Shown one piece after another: positions 6,414 to 6,749 of a DNA stretch of 6,749 nucleotides. Position 1 is the stretch's first letter, and each line of letters opens with the position of its first letter. The notes under the pieces were generated by a model. The model was not told where the DNA came from, did no database searches, and worked only from the letters and a program-made list of their open reading frames with translations. A program made the position numbers and the translations under genes. The stretch is from Bacillota bacterium (GTDB lineage: Bacteria > Bacillota > Clostridia > Acetivibrionales > DSM-1351). The DNA lies in assembly GCA_023416275.1 (NCBI GenBank), contig JAEZIB010000099.1, forward strand, positions 1 to 6,749, in the 5' to 3' direction.

Positions 6414-6502
6414 CACACATATCATCCTGCCAAAGGTAGAAACATGCTATCTGTTTTTTTGCGCCTGAAGGGCGCTGCTAATTTAGAGGCGTTTGTGGGG
6501 GT

Positions 6503-6527
6503 CTGGGGGGAATCGCCGGCCCCCCAG
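6503..6527. repeat. GC-rich hairpin
   Basis: CTGGGGGG (6503-6510) pairs perfectly with CCCCCCAG (6520-6527) around a 9-base loop. There is no T-run directly after it. G-rich/C-rich arms of this kind are common in intergenic hairpins of GC-richer Clostridia, and together with the next hairpin it may form one repeat unit. Confidence 0.55.
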
Positions 6528-6536
6528 CCCTTTCTG

Positions 6537-6561
6537 GTTCTCTTTCGGGACGAAAGAGAAC
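6537..6561. repeat. Perfect 11-bp hairpin
   Basis: GTTCTCTTTCG (6537-6547) pairs with CGAAAGAGAAC (6551-6561) around GGA. The arm pattern (GTTC, pyrimidine run / purine run, GAAC) resembles the inner half of the hairpin after gltD (GTTCCTTTT / AAAAGGAAC), which hints at a shared family of intergenic elements. Confidence 0.6.
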
Positions 6562-6578
6562 ATCCCCTTGTCGGAGGC

Positions 6579-6594
6579 CAGTTGCTTGCAACTG
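6579..6594. other. Small hairpin CAGTTG/CAACTG
   Basis: CAGTTG (6579-6584) pairs with CAACTG (6589-6594) around CTTG. It is short and matters only as part of the structured region. Confidence 0.35.
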
Positions 6595-6658
6595 TGCCGT
6601 ATCATCGCTAAATGATTGTCGTCGTAACACCACACCTGTAGCAATCACTTCTGTGCCT

Positions 6659-6695
6659 AGGGAGCTCGATGCTTCATCGACTTCCCTTCTTTTTT
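6659..6695 (+). terminator. Rho-independent terminator
   Basis: AGGGA (6659-6663) pairs with TCCCT (6683-6687) and TCGATG (6666-6671) with CATCGA (6675-6680), with a 2x2 internal loop and a CTT loop. A TCTTTTTT run (6688-6695) follows directly. This is a canonical intrinsic terminator for + strand transcription, ending either the zinc-ribbon gene mRNA or a separate RNA from 6414-6695. Confidence 0.8.
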
Positions 6696-6749
6696 ATGGT
6701 AATATAAATCGGCCATCTGATTGTAACCCCCACAACACAAGCATCTGAA

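Larger units (their letters stand above)
6414..6749. other. Gene-free, hairpin-rich region at the right edge
   Basis: I see no plausible protein gene, tRNA or rRNA. The region contains at least four hairpins: 6503-6527, 6537-6561, 6579-6594 and the terminator at 6659-6695, plus a small ATCAT/ATGAT pair at 6601-6605 and 6612-6616. A 10-bp inverted repeat (TTGTGGGGGT at 6493-6502, ACCCCCACAA at 6726-6735) brackets most of them. It could be the structured 3' end of the preceding transcript, a small non-coding RNA ending at the terminator, or a dispersed intergenic repeat. Confidence 0.5.

Noticed and set aside
1..6749. CRISPR array, tRNA, rRNA, transposase or integrase
   Set aside because: No spaced repeats, cloverleaf, rRNA signature or recombinase motifs were seen on either strand.

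Overview
The window looks like chromosome of a moderately GC-rich, low-GC-lineage Gram-positive (Clostridia, possibly Oscillospiraceae-like). This rests on the style of the glutamate synthase small subunit, strong AGGAG-type ribosome sites, GTG starts, a small zinc-ribbon/DUF2007-like protein and GC-rich intergenic hairpins. It is an inference; no rRNA or tRNA is present to fix the taxon.

Layout, all genes on the + strand. (1) 1-128: sequence upstream of gltD, ending in a good ribosome site. (2) 129-1613: gltD, intact glutamate synthase (NADPH) small subunit of about 494 residues, followed at 1632-1673 by a long near-perfect hairpin. (3) About 1687-6040: a sharply AT-rich block (row 601-660 has 35 G+C of 60; row 2281-2340 has 16 of 60). 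It carries one very large gene, 1920-5975 (1351 residues; 1383 if the TTG at 1824 is used). (4) 6099-6413: a 104-residue zinc-ribbon/DUF2007-like protein in host-like base composition. (5) 6414-6749: no gene, but several stable hairpins and a canonical rho-independent terminator at 6659-6695.

The large gene is the reason to look at this window. Its order of parts is: helical N-terminus, conserved alpha/beta module with a WDMVIDF...DTNGL motif, STAND-like P-loop NTPase with an unusual lysine-less GFGGTT loop, long helical TPR-like array, and C-terminal OB/cold-shock-like fold. This matches the architecture of the animal antiviral SAMD9/SAMD9L family and its bacterial relatives. I read it as a single-gene, candidate anti-phage sensor protein. 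Its N-terminal 165 or so residues are not a recognisable AlbA_2/Schlafen nuclease and may be a different effector.

The AT-rich gene sits between two ordinary host genes, and an 11-bp direct repeat (TATCACAGAAA) occurs at both edges of the block. This suggests that a single-gene cargo was inserted downstream of gltD. There is no integrase, transposase or toxin-antitoxin partner in view. gltD (ammonium assimilation) and the small zinc-ribbon gene have no evident functional tie to the large gene.
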